Of a stretch of DNA of 64,000 nucleotides, positions 23,471-34,550 are shown one piece after another. Location of the stretch: the NCBI GenBank assembly GCA_007449985.2, contig VIIQ02000073.1, positions 310,001-374,000 of the forward strand, read 5' to 3'. Numbering within the stretch: position 1 is the first letter of the stretch; the number at the start of each line of letters is the position of its first letter. A program made the translations under genes and the position numbers. The notes under the pieces were generated by a model that was not told where the DNA came from, did not search any database, and was given only the letters and a program-made list of their open reading frames with translations. This DNA comes from Desmodesmus armatus (taxonomy: Eukaryota > Chlorophyta > Chlorophyceae > Sphaeropleales > Scenedesmaceae).

Positions 23471-25585
23471 ATTGTTGGGTCCCCACACCACAGACCCAAT
23501 GCAAGATGCAGTGCATGCCTGCTGCTGCCTGGCTGCTGCAAGACCTCAGCTGACTGTATGCCACATGCAAACGAACTGCTTGACAGCTGCACCCTACCTG
23601 ATGAACGGGTAAAGACCCATGTGGATGTCGCGACCACCTCGGCCCCCTAGCAGACAGGTTCCCTCCACTGCAGAGGAGCCACCGGTGCAAGGCGCTCTGC
23701 AGCTTCTGGCGTACCTGCCCAGGGACACGCAAGCTGCCTTGTACCAGTACCTGCCCAACCCCACACCAGCTTCAACCGGGTCCCTAGGGCAGGGGTATCA
23801 GTTACCTTCACCCTTCACCTGAGGCCCACGAGCTGTTGCCCTGGGGGCTGGCACACTTCAGCAGAGCTGCTGCAGGGTCGCCTGGTGCGCTAGGAAGTAC
23901 TGCTCTGAAGAAGCCGACACCAGTTGTGAACTCTACAAGGCCATGGGCGTGGCTGTCAGCAGAGACTGCCCTCCTACATATACGGGTTCAACCGCAGCCA
24001 GTGATGTGGGGTTGCTGAGAAGGTTTGCTGAGCATGCAGGAGATGGAGCCTCTGCTGTCACAGCTAAAATGGGCTGTGTGCAGGATGCCGCGACATGAAT
24101 GCCCGTGAGGTGCATCACGCATCAATATTTCATCATCAAACACCCCAGCAAATGCCTGGGGCAAGCGCACTGGCAACAGGTCGGACTTGGTAAGTACTGC
24201 TCACAGGCGGTGAATTGTTTTTAGACAAGCAGACACACTGCAATAGCGCATAACAAGATTCATCGAATATTTAATGCAACATGTTTCCAGAGGAGCTGGT
24301 TCATGTACCCGTCAAGGTTCATGTACCCGTCCAGAGGAGCTGGTTCATGTACCCATCAAGGTGGCAGCCCGATCATCACCCCTCAACAACGGTTGCGGAT
24401 GTTGCTGAGAGAGAGCCACACACGGGCAGCCTTTTGCACGCATCCCATTGCCTCCTATTACACCAAGGCACCAAGGGTGCTCCCACGGTCCAGTCGACAC
24501 TTCATGTGGACAAAGCCAAGCCATAACAGCAAATTGCAAGTTGCAACCAGGATTACTTTAAAGGGTGTGCCACCGGGCTGTCAGTGCGCAAGGTCAGTGT
24601 GCTTAGGCAATTGTGCTTCTGGCACCAGCATTTGCAGCAGCTTGACGAGTAGGCTAAGCGCTCAACAATGAAGATGCATGCAGCCACAAAGGGCGCTGCA
24701 GCAGCTGGCATTGCACGTGCACACTCGTCGTTTATATTTTAGCACAACCTTGCCAACCTGTTCTGCCACATCTCCATCAGAAAGCATGTAGGAGAGAGTG
24801 TTGGGCACCACCAATTTGAGGGGCGCTGTTTGTGCCTTCAATGCTTGAATAGAGCACACACAAAGCATGTTCACTGGTTGCGCCAAGAGCAAGTACCAGC
24901 TGGGCTGGTACTGGTTGCAGTGAGTTGCAGTACATCTTGAGGGGGTGATTTTTGTGCTGCTACTTGCCATAGCCCATTGATATTGGTGCAAATCCTAGCA
25001 GTCATGGTGTGTCTTGTTTAGTGCCATGATGACTGGGATCAGGCAAGATTGTCAACTTGCAGCTTGAATTATGCAGGCATGCAGCTATACATGGGCAAGG
25101 TGAAAATGCACATTTCTATACCTCGAACTATCCCTCCTGCATCATCATCAGCTTATCTGCACCTGTATCCCCCACAGTGTTACAACCGATGCATCCAAAT
25201 CAACAACTCCCCACACACAATTCCCCTCCATTATGCTCACATCTTGCAGGAGCCTTGCATGGGTGCAACATCCGCCGTTGCAGGAATTCACCCCAACAAA
25301 TGCAGCAATATTTACATGCTCAACTTGGTCACCACACATCCTTATCTTCAGTCACACAGCTCACCCAAACACATGCAGATGCGACATGTGCCTGCGGAAA
25401 CTGCACCCATATGCTGCATGCACAGCACAACTGGGACACCACACCACCCTTCCAACTCTCACACACCTTGCCAGCCTAGGGTAGCCAGCACACTGAAATT
25501 CACCGCCAACATCAGCCAACTGGCAACTATCGAAGCACATCTGTGCAGTTTATCCCTGCATGCCTCATGCTGACATACCAGCTGA
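23471..25585. other. No gene seen
   Basis: Unique-looking sequence with only short ORFs and no recognisable product. A duplicated block of about 30 bp (CAGAGGAGCTGGTTCATGTA) occurs near 24289 and 24332. A TTACA near 25180, TGTAA on the minus strand, may be the poly(A) signal of the gene ending at 25664. Confidence 0.4.
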
Positions 25586-25645
25586 GTGTGATGTGTGATG
25601 TGTGATGTGTGATGTGTGATGTGTGATGTGTGATGTGTGATGTGT
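25586..25645. repeat. GTGTGAT heptamer tandem repeat
   Basis: About eight copies of a 7-bp unit lie just beyond the stop codon of the minus-strand gene ending at 25664, that is, at the start of its 3' UTR. Confidence 0.95.
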
Positions 25646-25663
25646 AGCTGCACAGTCAGCACT

Positions 25664-28600
25664 TCACAGCACCTTGGTGGTGACACCAGCGGGTGCCAAG
25701 GCTGAGGGCACAGGCACCTCAACGGGCTTGTTCTTGCCCTGCGCATCGCAGCAGCAGCAGCAGAGCAGCCATGATAAAATATATGTCTCAATGGGAGCAA
25801 TTATCACTTCACTGCAACATTTGCTTGAGGCATGCAGCTTGAAGTGAGGCTGCCGTGTTTGTGTGAATCTTTAGAGCGTCGTTACCTCCTCCCCTCCCCA
25901 AAGCAGAGTTGACAGCATTGTGTGGCTTGTACCTTACACACCCAAAGTGCATTGCTACAGGACGATAGTTGTAGCTGAAAGCAAAAGCCAACCAATGTGC
26001 AACAGTGCACAGCAACATGCACTATTATGACTTCCATCTCCCAACAACCAAGGTGACACTCACCATCTCATAGCCCCTCTTTGCGTCCTCCAGGGCATCA
26101 GACACCCCCTGGCCAGCACGCCCAGCAACATCTCCAGTCACACGGGCACCCTCACGGCCAGTCTCATAGGTGCCACGGGCAGTGCCACGGGCTGTGTCAG
26201 CTGCCTTGCCAGCCACTGTGGCGGTGGTGTCGTATGCACGGCTTGCAACATTGGTGGTGGTGTCATAGGCGCGGTTGGCCACGTTGGTGGTGGTCTCGTA
26301 GGTGCGGTTGGCTGTCTCTGTGGTGGTGTCGTAGGCGCGCTGGGCAGCAGCAGAGCCAGTCTCATAGGCACCTGCAAGATTGGGAGGAAGGGAGACAGGA
26401 CATCAACAACGATCCGTAAAGCTATGCCAGTGTGGCATACTGTGGCTGTGGGTTGCTGTTTCCATACAGGCTGTGGGTTGCTGTTTCCATCAAAAGCAGG
26501 TGCTACTCAGGAGGGCGACAGCTGAAGCTTCGTATCGTGTGTACAGAACATCTAGGCTGTATCTTCAGACAGACCACCTTCCGACTTGTGCAGTGTCAGG
26601 GGCTTACGCTGCCGCACTCTGCTGTGGTCACCTCTGGAGTTCAGCAGCAAACAAGCTTCAAGCTATAACATATGTAACAGTGCAGCTGGCAGACACACCA
26701 GACAACTGTTGTCACAAACTCACCCTGGGCAGCGTTGGCAGCTGTGCCAGCAGCGTATGATGCAGTGTCAGCAGCCTTCTGGGCAGCAGTGCCAGCCAGG
26801 TTGGCAGCAGTGCCAGCAGCATAGGATGTAGCATTGGCAGCAGTCTGTGCTGCACTGCCGGCCAGGTTGGCGGCTGTGCCAGCAGCGTAGGAGGCGGTGT
26901 TGACGGCTGTCTGTGCGGCAGTGCCTGCCAGGTTCACACCAGCACGGGCAGCACCGCCAGCCACACCAGCGGCAGTGCCGGCGACCTTGACGCCGGTGTT
27001 GAAGGCACCGGCAGCAGCCTGCAGCAGGGCAGGCAGGAGAGAATTAAAGGTGTAAGGCAGGTGTTTTGAAGTGTAAGGAAGTGTACACCTTCTGATGTGT
27101 ACACAGCACGTTGATGAGTCTGCTCAATGTCATGTCGTGCACGGCACCATTCTGGGACACAGATTCTCGGTGGAAACTGAATCTCCTTCTCAGGAGGGGC
27201 AGTGGGCAACCTGCCTTAGCAAACCAAGTTGGCGCAGGATCCTCACCTGTCCTGCCAGGTTTGCTGCTGCCCCTGTGTATGCGCGGCCACGGCCGACGGT
27301 GAAGCCTGCAGCCTCCATGAAGCTGTGGAAGATGTAGGTACCACCCTCACGCAGGTTGTTCACTGCAGCAGGGACAGCACAGCGCAGAGGAATCTTGAGA
27401 TGTGTTGGAAATTGACCAGATACACGCCACAGCTAGCTGTTCAGGTACGTCTCCAAAGGCAAAGTTGAAAGGACTGTTGCAGTTGGCTGCACTGCAATGC
27501 AGTTGGCTGCACTGCAATGCAGTTGGCTGCACTGCAATGCAGCACGATTAATTTAACTGTTACATGTCAAAAGTTTGTGAAACTAAAATGCCATGTACAT
27601 GCCGCAGCGCCTTGGTGCAAGGGCTGTCACCTCCCAAAAGCTGTCAACCCCCACCCACCTGAGCTGACACCGTAGTCCATCACTCCAGTGGCTGTGTCAG
27701 TGACCACGTCCTTGGCAGAGTCCAGCAGGGGCATCTTGCTGTCAGGGTGGCGCATGTCGAAGGTGGCCTCACGGCGACGCCTGCAGGATGCAGCAGGAAG
27801 TAGGTGTGAAGGTACCAGTAAGCACATGCTGCAAAGGCCCTTTGGCCCAAAGTTTGGGCGCAGCCCTCTGCGATGTGCAGCAAGCTTACTCATCATGCAA
27901 TGCCAGCGCGATTAACGAGAGCAGAGAGACCCTGCAAAAAACATTCTCCGCCCCAGCGCTAGTCCCCACCCTACCCCAGTGCGCAAGAAGCTAGCATGCT
28001 TGTTTGCCCTACTATCCCCACGTTTTGGTCACTGGCAAGTGGTGTGTGCAAGCAGTGGTCACTCAGTGGCTGCTCACTTGTAGAAGTCATCACCGATGAA
28101 CTCAGGCAGGTATGACCAGATGGGCTCCAGCAGGTGGGGCACATTGCCGTACACGGTGCCGAAGAAGGCGCGGATGAAGTTGGGCAGGGAGGGCAGGTTG
28201 TGCTGCGGCAGGCAAGAGGCGGGGAGGCAGACACATATGAGGCAAGGTCAGCAGGTGGTAGAGGTTTGTGCCATAGACATGACTGATGCATTATAATCCC
28301 CTAACAAAAACATGGACACAGATGTGCGCGCATTGCATGTGCCCCCTTCATGCACACTCTTGCAGCAAGAGTGCGCATGCAATGGGACCCAGGAAGGAGA
28401 CCCTGCCTCTCCCATCTACACTCCTCCTGGGAAGAGGGGGGGGGCCCAGCATCCTCCTCCCTCCCTGGTAAGCGCCAGTGCCCGAACAACATTTTCACTC
28501 CCACCCGCCCTCTCACCCCCCCCCCCTCACCCCCACCACCAGCATCATGCCACTCACCCACTTTGCGACCACCAGGTCCACCAGTCCACTCTCCAGGGGT

Positions 28601-29537
28601 CCCTCCACTCCGATCTGCAGTGTTGCCCTGATGGGCACAACCTCTGGCAGCAGCAGGGTGGCGGGCAGCAGGATGGTGCGGCGCGGGAACACCTCCAGGG
28701 TGCCGCTCACCTCCAGCAGGGTGTTGTCAAGGCCAACACGGCGCACCTGGGGCGACATGGGGGAGAGTGGTGGTGATGGGGTGGGGGGGGGGCAGGAGGT
28801 GTGTGCATTCAATGCAAAGTTGGTTGTTTGGCAACAGGCGTAGCCCGCAGGGTGATGCCTTGGAGGCACAAGAAGCGCATTGTGCGCGAGTTTGATTGAC
28901 TGGCACAGATGGAGCATGTTTCCTTGGAGCGGCAGCCTGAGCAGCCAAAGAAAGCCCCACCCAACAACAGGCTGCATTCCCAGCTTTGTCAAAGGCTATG
29001 TTGTTGAACACCAGGCACCCCTGATCGCGCATGCGTGGCCCCACTCACCTCGATGTGTGAGGGCACAAAGCGCTCGCGGGCGAAGAACTTGAAGAAGTAT
29101 GTGGACACACGCACACTGCCCTTGCGGCTGCAGGACAGAACAGCAGCAGCAATGCAGCAGCAGGGGCGCAGTCAGGCACAAGGCACATGCATGGAGCGCA
29201 TGTGCTGCTGTTGGAACACCTCCAGTGCAGCGTGGGTGTGAGTGCATTGGGTCAAAAAGAGCTCCATGCATGCAGCACCCCAAGCCACCCACCTCAGCAG
29301 GAAGGGAGGTGCATCCCACACCACGTCCCTGGACATGATGGGCATGGGCCTGCAGTGCTCGGCCATGGTGCGGGCCTCAAACAGGGCCAGGATGTTGGTC
29401 ACAATGCGAGCCACACCCATGGGCATGTTGCTGGGCAGGAAGCTCTCAATGGCGCTGGAGGGCTGGCGGAGGTACTTGTCCTCCGTGACCGCCACATGTG
29501 GGCGCACCACATGGTCGATGATGCCGTGGGCGCTCAT
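25664..29537 (-). CDS. Unassigned domain fused to LEA-like 11-mer repeats
   Basis: Nine exons join in phase: 29537-29293, 29127-29049, 28746-28558, 28202-28078, 27780-27659, 27362-27247, 27018-26724, 26371-26064 and 25738-25664, giving 517 residues. Residues 1 to about 240 form a compact, Cys-poor domain with no membrane helix, including PSNMPMGVARIVTNILALFE, YFFKFFARERFVPSHIEV, PRRTILLPATLLLPEVVPIR and IRAFFGTVYGNVPHLLEPIW; I cannot name its family. Residues about 300-390 are three 22-residue repeats around SYAAGTAANLAGTAAQTA. Residues about 391-480 are 11-mers such as AYDTTTNVANR and TYETTTNVANR. This 11-residue period is typical of LEA group 3, perilipin-like and apolipoprotein-like amphipathic helices. 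A lipid-droplet or membrane-surface stress protein is a reasonable inference, not a demonstrated role. Confidence 0.8.
26064..27018 (-). repeat. Coding repeats: 33-bp and 66-bp units (11-mer helices)
   Basis: Exon 8 encodes consecutive 11-residue units of the form [AT]Y[DE]TT--VA[NS]R, about six to eight copies, decaying toward the C-terminus. Exon 7 encodes three 22-residue units, each equal to two 11-mers. Ala, Thr and Gly dominate, Tyr recurs at one position and hydrophobic residues are spaced to give an 11/3 amphipathic helix. Confidence 0.9.
27478..27540. repeat. 20-bp tandem repeat in intron, three copies
   Basis: The unit GTTGGCTGCACTGCAATGCA is repeated three times without change in the intron between exons 5 and 6 of the minus-strand gene at 25664-29537. 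Each unit contains an internal TGCA-rich palindrome-like core. Confidence 0.93.
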
Positions 29538-32500
29538 CTTTGCTGCTGTGTTTGCTAGAGGGAACTTGTCTCGAAAGTTGTGACGCGAGCGTTCGGGTTA
29601 GGCACAGAAGCAGAGATGAGCGCAAGAAACAAATTTTAGAAGTGTAGAATATGCGGCGACTTCGTCCTTATGTACACGCAGGGTGCGTGCGTTCTGTTTC
29701 GGACGTGACTCACCATGATGCCCTGTGATGTCAACATTGGTCAGACGAGGATTTTGACAAAGCATCATGGTTGTAGCAGTTTTTCAAGGAGCGTCGTTAT
29801 TATCGCGCAGGCAACGCTGCAGCAATCAGACTTGCGCATGATGCTGCGTTGGTGGGCGGGGTGGGCGCCGCAACAGATTGTCGTTGGAAGGTAGGTTTCC
29901 TTGTCACCTGTCACGAAAAAGCGGACTTGAGTGTGAGCTGTGACGTCTATTGGAATGATCCTGCTAACTGCACGCACAATCTGCACCTGACTCTGGGTTC
30001 AGGGACCTCCAGCTGAAAGCCTGCCACTATGTTGGGCAATGCGCTTTCTGCTTGCATCTGTTATCTGACGGTGGCTCCTCAATGTGACACATTCACAATT
30101 CATGTGGGACTGAAGCTGTCAAACTCAGAAGCCTGGTGCACCTTGCAACAAGCAGCGTTGCAAGAGGCTTGTGTCCTCTTCAATCCCCCTCTTTACGCCC
30201 GTCTCACACCCCCTCTCATTCCGGATCCCTGGCCCGGAATGTTACCAATCCGACTTTCCCCTCGACACTCGTAACAGCAGCAGCCCCATACTGTTACACA
30301 TCAGTCCACATGCACCAACTTGACAACATCCTACTATTCATTCAAGTAACCTCACCCTTACATATGCCCAGCTGCTGTATTGACCTGAAAATGCAGCCAG
30401 CGCAGATAGTCCTGCACAGGTTTACTGGCACCGTGCACAGGCACGGCCAAAGCCACCTGCGCCCGCAGCAGACTGCACTATCAGGCCTGCAGTGCATCTC
30501 TTATGCGCAGGCGCAACTGCCAGCTGGGTGGCACCCCACCGGCAAACTGACTTCCACGTGTCCAATGCATGTATGTGCACAGGGAGCTGCCAGCCAGCAG
30601 TGCCTGCAGCACACTCAGTCAGCTGCTCAACAACACATCCCATGCGCAGGGCACAAGTTGCAAACTACATGCACATGAAATTCACGCTTAGGGCGGTGCC
30701 TAGCACCTTCCAAAACTAGGCAGGTGACGCATGCTTGGGGTGCGCATCAGCATACCCACCCAACCGCTAATGCAAACAAAGAAGCAACACACCTTGCACA
30801 CAGGCTATGTGGCCAGCACATCATGCCCACAGGGGAACATGGTGACTCGGCACGAAAAGGACAAAAAGGGAACCAAGATGGAAGCAACATGCAGGCAGCA
30901 TGCAGAGGGGAACCATATGTTGCCTGTGCCTTGCACACAGCCCTGTTCCAGGCATATCACAATGATGCAGACCCTTGGGAGGTGGATGCTGCGCGCAGCA
31001 CCTGTGCGCATGTACGCAGCAGAGCAGCAGTGCTTGTACACCCTTCAGACACGCCCTACGCCGCATTCAAACATGCAGCCTGGGTGCCTCAGTGGACAGG
31101 TGCAGAGTGCGCATCCTCATCCTTGCAGCTGTGTAAGCAGCGCAACAGCGCAGCGACTGTACCGACAGCATGTCCAACACACCACCTGTACAACCACAGC
31201 AGCACAGCCGAATGACTGAATGCAGACAGCACCAGGCCATAAGCTGGGAAGGGATGCAGATACACAGAAGGCACACAGCAGATACACCACAGACACAGAG
31301 CCAACACAAAGCCAATAGTGACTCGTGAGCGCTGCGCAAGGCCTTGATTAGGACACCGTCGCACATTTGTGTTTGCAACCAATCCCAACCCCTCAGCCAC
31401 CGAAACATTCAAGCGTGTGTAGACGAGACGTATTGGAGCAACTCACACGTAGTGCTGTTGGCACAGCTTCAAACAGCAAGCACACATGTGGCCCGCCCAC
31501 ACAGCAACTTTAAGGCACTACAAATTCTTATCCTGGCAACAAGGCAAGGCCATCCTCAGGGGATCCACACCATGAATGCATCAGGGCCTATCATCACTCC
31601 ACTTCTCAGTGGCGTTGGCTCACACTCAAGCATGACGCAGCATGAAGTGCGGCCACAATTCACAGCTATGCCTAGATGGGCAGCGGCTCACAGTGCCGTG
31701 GGGTTGAGTTGTCTCTCCACGCAGCAGGTGCACCATAAACATTCCCACTGCCACCCAGGCACTGCTGCAGCGTCAATGTGCAGACAGCGCCTGCTTTGGC
31801 TACACAGCTTGAAGCCACACAAACAGCCGGAGCGTCCTCGAACACATGTCAATGCCATGTGTTGCCGCACTGCCCTGTGCGCAGAAGCGGCATTCGCAGC
31901 ACCCGCATACACAGCAACACAAGCTGACCACACAACGCATGCTCAAGCTTAAGCAACACCACACGCCTTGGATACGCCAAACATGCTCTTGCAATTTTAC
32001 TTGCCAGCAACATCGCCATCATGTTGATGGCATCGATGCCATCACACTCCACCACGCCCAGCAGATGGAACACGTACATGATATCATCGATGTGTGCCAC
32101 CCCACATGGGCATCAGTCAAGTCCTGCTGTTGAGGCCCCACGTGCAGCGCTGTGTACCACAGCCAAGCTACCTCTCGCATGTCATCATACACACAGGCAA
32201 CACACCCTACCTCTCCGCATACTATGCTTAGTAAGTGCCACTGGATGACTGTCTTGGCGGGACTGTCCTACTGCGTCTCGACACTTTCTCTGCTGACGCA
32301 CCGCCAGGTGGTGCCTATGCTCTCCTCCGAGGAGAGGGGGGGGGGGGGGGAGTCCCCCCCCAAAACAAAGGTCACCACACGAAACGGCACCTGCAGCCAA
32401 CCTGGCAACCACCCAGCCCCAAAACAAACCCCATGGTTGGGTTGCTTGCAGTATCAATGTGACCGTCAGCGGCTGGGCGGCACTCAAGTGCATGTGATGA

Positions 32501-34550
32501 TGCGAAGCAAGTGGCAGCTGGCTGCAGCCTTGCTGCAATCCCCTCCACACATTGCCAACAATGCAGCGTTGTCCAGAAGCAACATCAGCATGCCACAGAC
32601 ACAGCATGACAGAATATTGGTGCCAGAAGGCTAGGAAGTTGGTTGAGGATGCAGCCGCAGGCTTGTGGCATGTGCCATGCATGGCCTTTGCCATGGCATG
32701 CTAGGCTGTGCATGCTTCTCAGCACCACATGCAGGACACAGCGCAGCCCTGCCTTCCCTCAACACTTGATACTGCACACCTGACACTTTGTCACTGCTCA
32801 GGTGACACGACACGTGTAGGCAGACGCTTGGCAGCCTGTGCACAACACAGCTGCAGCGAAAAGTCACCCCACCAAGTAGCAATGCACTGCGCCAGCCAGA
32901 AGCAACGCACTCATCCCTTGTTGTATGGCTTGCAACACATGCAGCAACAACAAACACGCAGGCCTATTCATGCTCAGCATGATGATGGCATCATCACCAG
33001 TAGTGCCACAGAAGCTCCTGTTGCAGCGACGAGTGAGAGCCATGGAACAACCCAACAGCCGCGGTGGCCAGGCAAGCAACGCAGCGCCCCATCACCCCAG
33101 CAATGCATTGCATCATGTGACAGGCCAACAAACGTCAGCAACGATTGCTGGTGGCTGCATGCAACACACTGCAGTGGTTGACGTTGGCATGCCCTCCCCA
33201 TCGCTGCCAAAACTCCAGCCAATCGAAACAAAGACGGCCGGAGCATGCAGGCACAACACCCACATCCCACATCACAAGCCGAACCACACGCTTGGGAGAA
33301 CTTACCCTGCACATCCCTGCACAAAACACCTTTTACACACTTTGCAAAGTACAGTGCAACGTGGCATATCGCCCTCCTGGGCCTGGTTCAGCTGGGTCCC
33401 AGGTGCCATCAGGATACAGCCAAGACCGCGCCGCCCCAGTGTACACCAGCACAAGCCTTTCATGGAAGGACACCTGCACATTGGGCCTGCCTCCAGACAC
33501 ACCTCACGGTCACGCAGGACTCAAGACACAGCTGCACAACAGCTCAGCGGAGCTCGAAACACACAGCCAACGGATGCTGTTCAACTGCAAGAAGCAGTGC
33601 GCCATCCTGCAGCGCAAACAAGAAAAGCATCCCCATTCCCAACACAGACCCTTGCTTTGCTGCAAAGGCCCCAGCACACACAGCTTTGAGCACCTGTACC
33701 AGACACACCACCAGCAACAGCCACCACTAGTGCGGGAACTGGACCGAGCAGGCCAAGCAAGAGAGAGAGAGAGAGCTGCAGGAAAATCAAGTCAACCCAG
33801 CAAGTCAACCCAGCAAGTCAACCCACCAGAGAGTCAGCTGTCATGTGCCCTGCAGGCTGCCCAACCCTCCACTCACACTGAGTGACCCCCTCCTCAACCA
33901 GCGTACCAAGCTGGCTTGTGCATGCAAGTGCCGCAGCACGCACTAGGTGCAGTGCAACTCAAAAGGCAGGCAAGACAAACCGCGCTGCGAGCCGTATCCC
34001 ACCACAGATGCACCAACGCCAACGTACTATCCCTAAAAGCCAGATATTATACAGCAGGGCTTGGACCCTTCCTGGCTACCCCAAACACACCGCTGGCGTG
34101 CGCAACTAGCTGACTTGCCGAGGACATGCACGCACATGCATAGCAGCAGGAGTGAGAAGGGCCGGCTCCCGCCATCGCACACCCAGCTGAAAGCCCAGCC
34201 GGGGCAAGCAAGCAACCTGCAACGCCCCAGCAAGCGCAAAGCATAGCCTAACGGGTGTTGCAGACCCTGACAAACATCCGTTCCCCATGCACGCACAAAT
34301 CCCCTTTCCAGTACTCATTGCAGGTGCCCTGCAGCAAACACATGTACAACGCCTATACCAACAAACCCTTGAGTCCCGCTAGGCCGAGAAGCCTCTGGGG
34401 CGGAGGCCTACACTGCCTCGCAGGAACACCACTGCATAACAAACGCAGGAGGGATGGTGCATTCCCTGCCGCCGCTTGCCCACTGATCTGCACAGACTCC
34501 TGCTTCAGAAGGAACGCAGCCAGCACGGCAAAACGCCTAGCCGCACCAGC
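29538..34550. other. 5 kb without a convincing gene
   Basis: The first few hundred bases should hold the promoter of the minus-strand gene starting at 29537. From about 30.1 kb the + strand is CA-rich, so the minus strand is TG-rich, the bias seen in sense 3' UTRs here. Much of this may therefore be 3' UTR of the F-box gene that ends at 34551, or a separate minus-strand non-coding transcript. Open frames on the + strand of up to 254 codons (32925-33689) are Ser/His/Gln/Thr-rich, show no domain and are likely by-products of composition. Confidence 0.4.
33783..33828. repeat. 13-bp tandem repeat, three copies
   Basis: The unit CAAGTCAACCCAG is repeated three times next to a short GA run. No function is apparent. 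Confidence 0.85.

Noticed and set aside
22745..23491. Pro/His-rich minus-strand frames as genes
   Set aside because: They arise from repeated poly-G/poly-C tracts and share no family signature.
25586..25645. Heptamer array as an interstitial telomere
   Set aside because: The unit is GTGTGAT, not the algal TTTAGGG or TTTTAGGG type.
32925..33689. Plus-strand open frame of 254 codons
   Set aside because: Low-complexity Ser/His/Gln/Thr-rich text with no domain, in CA-rich DNA that probably belongs to a minus-strand transcript.
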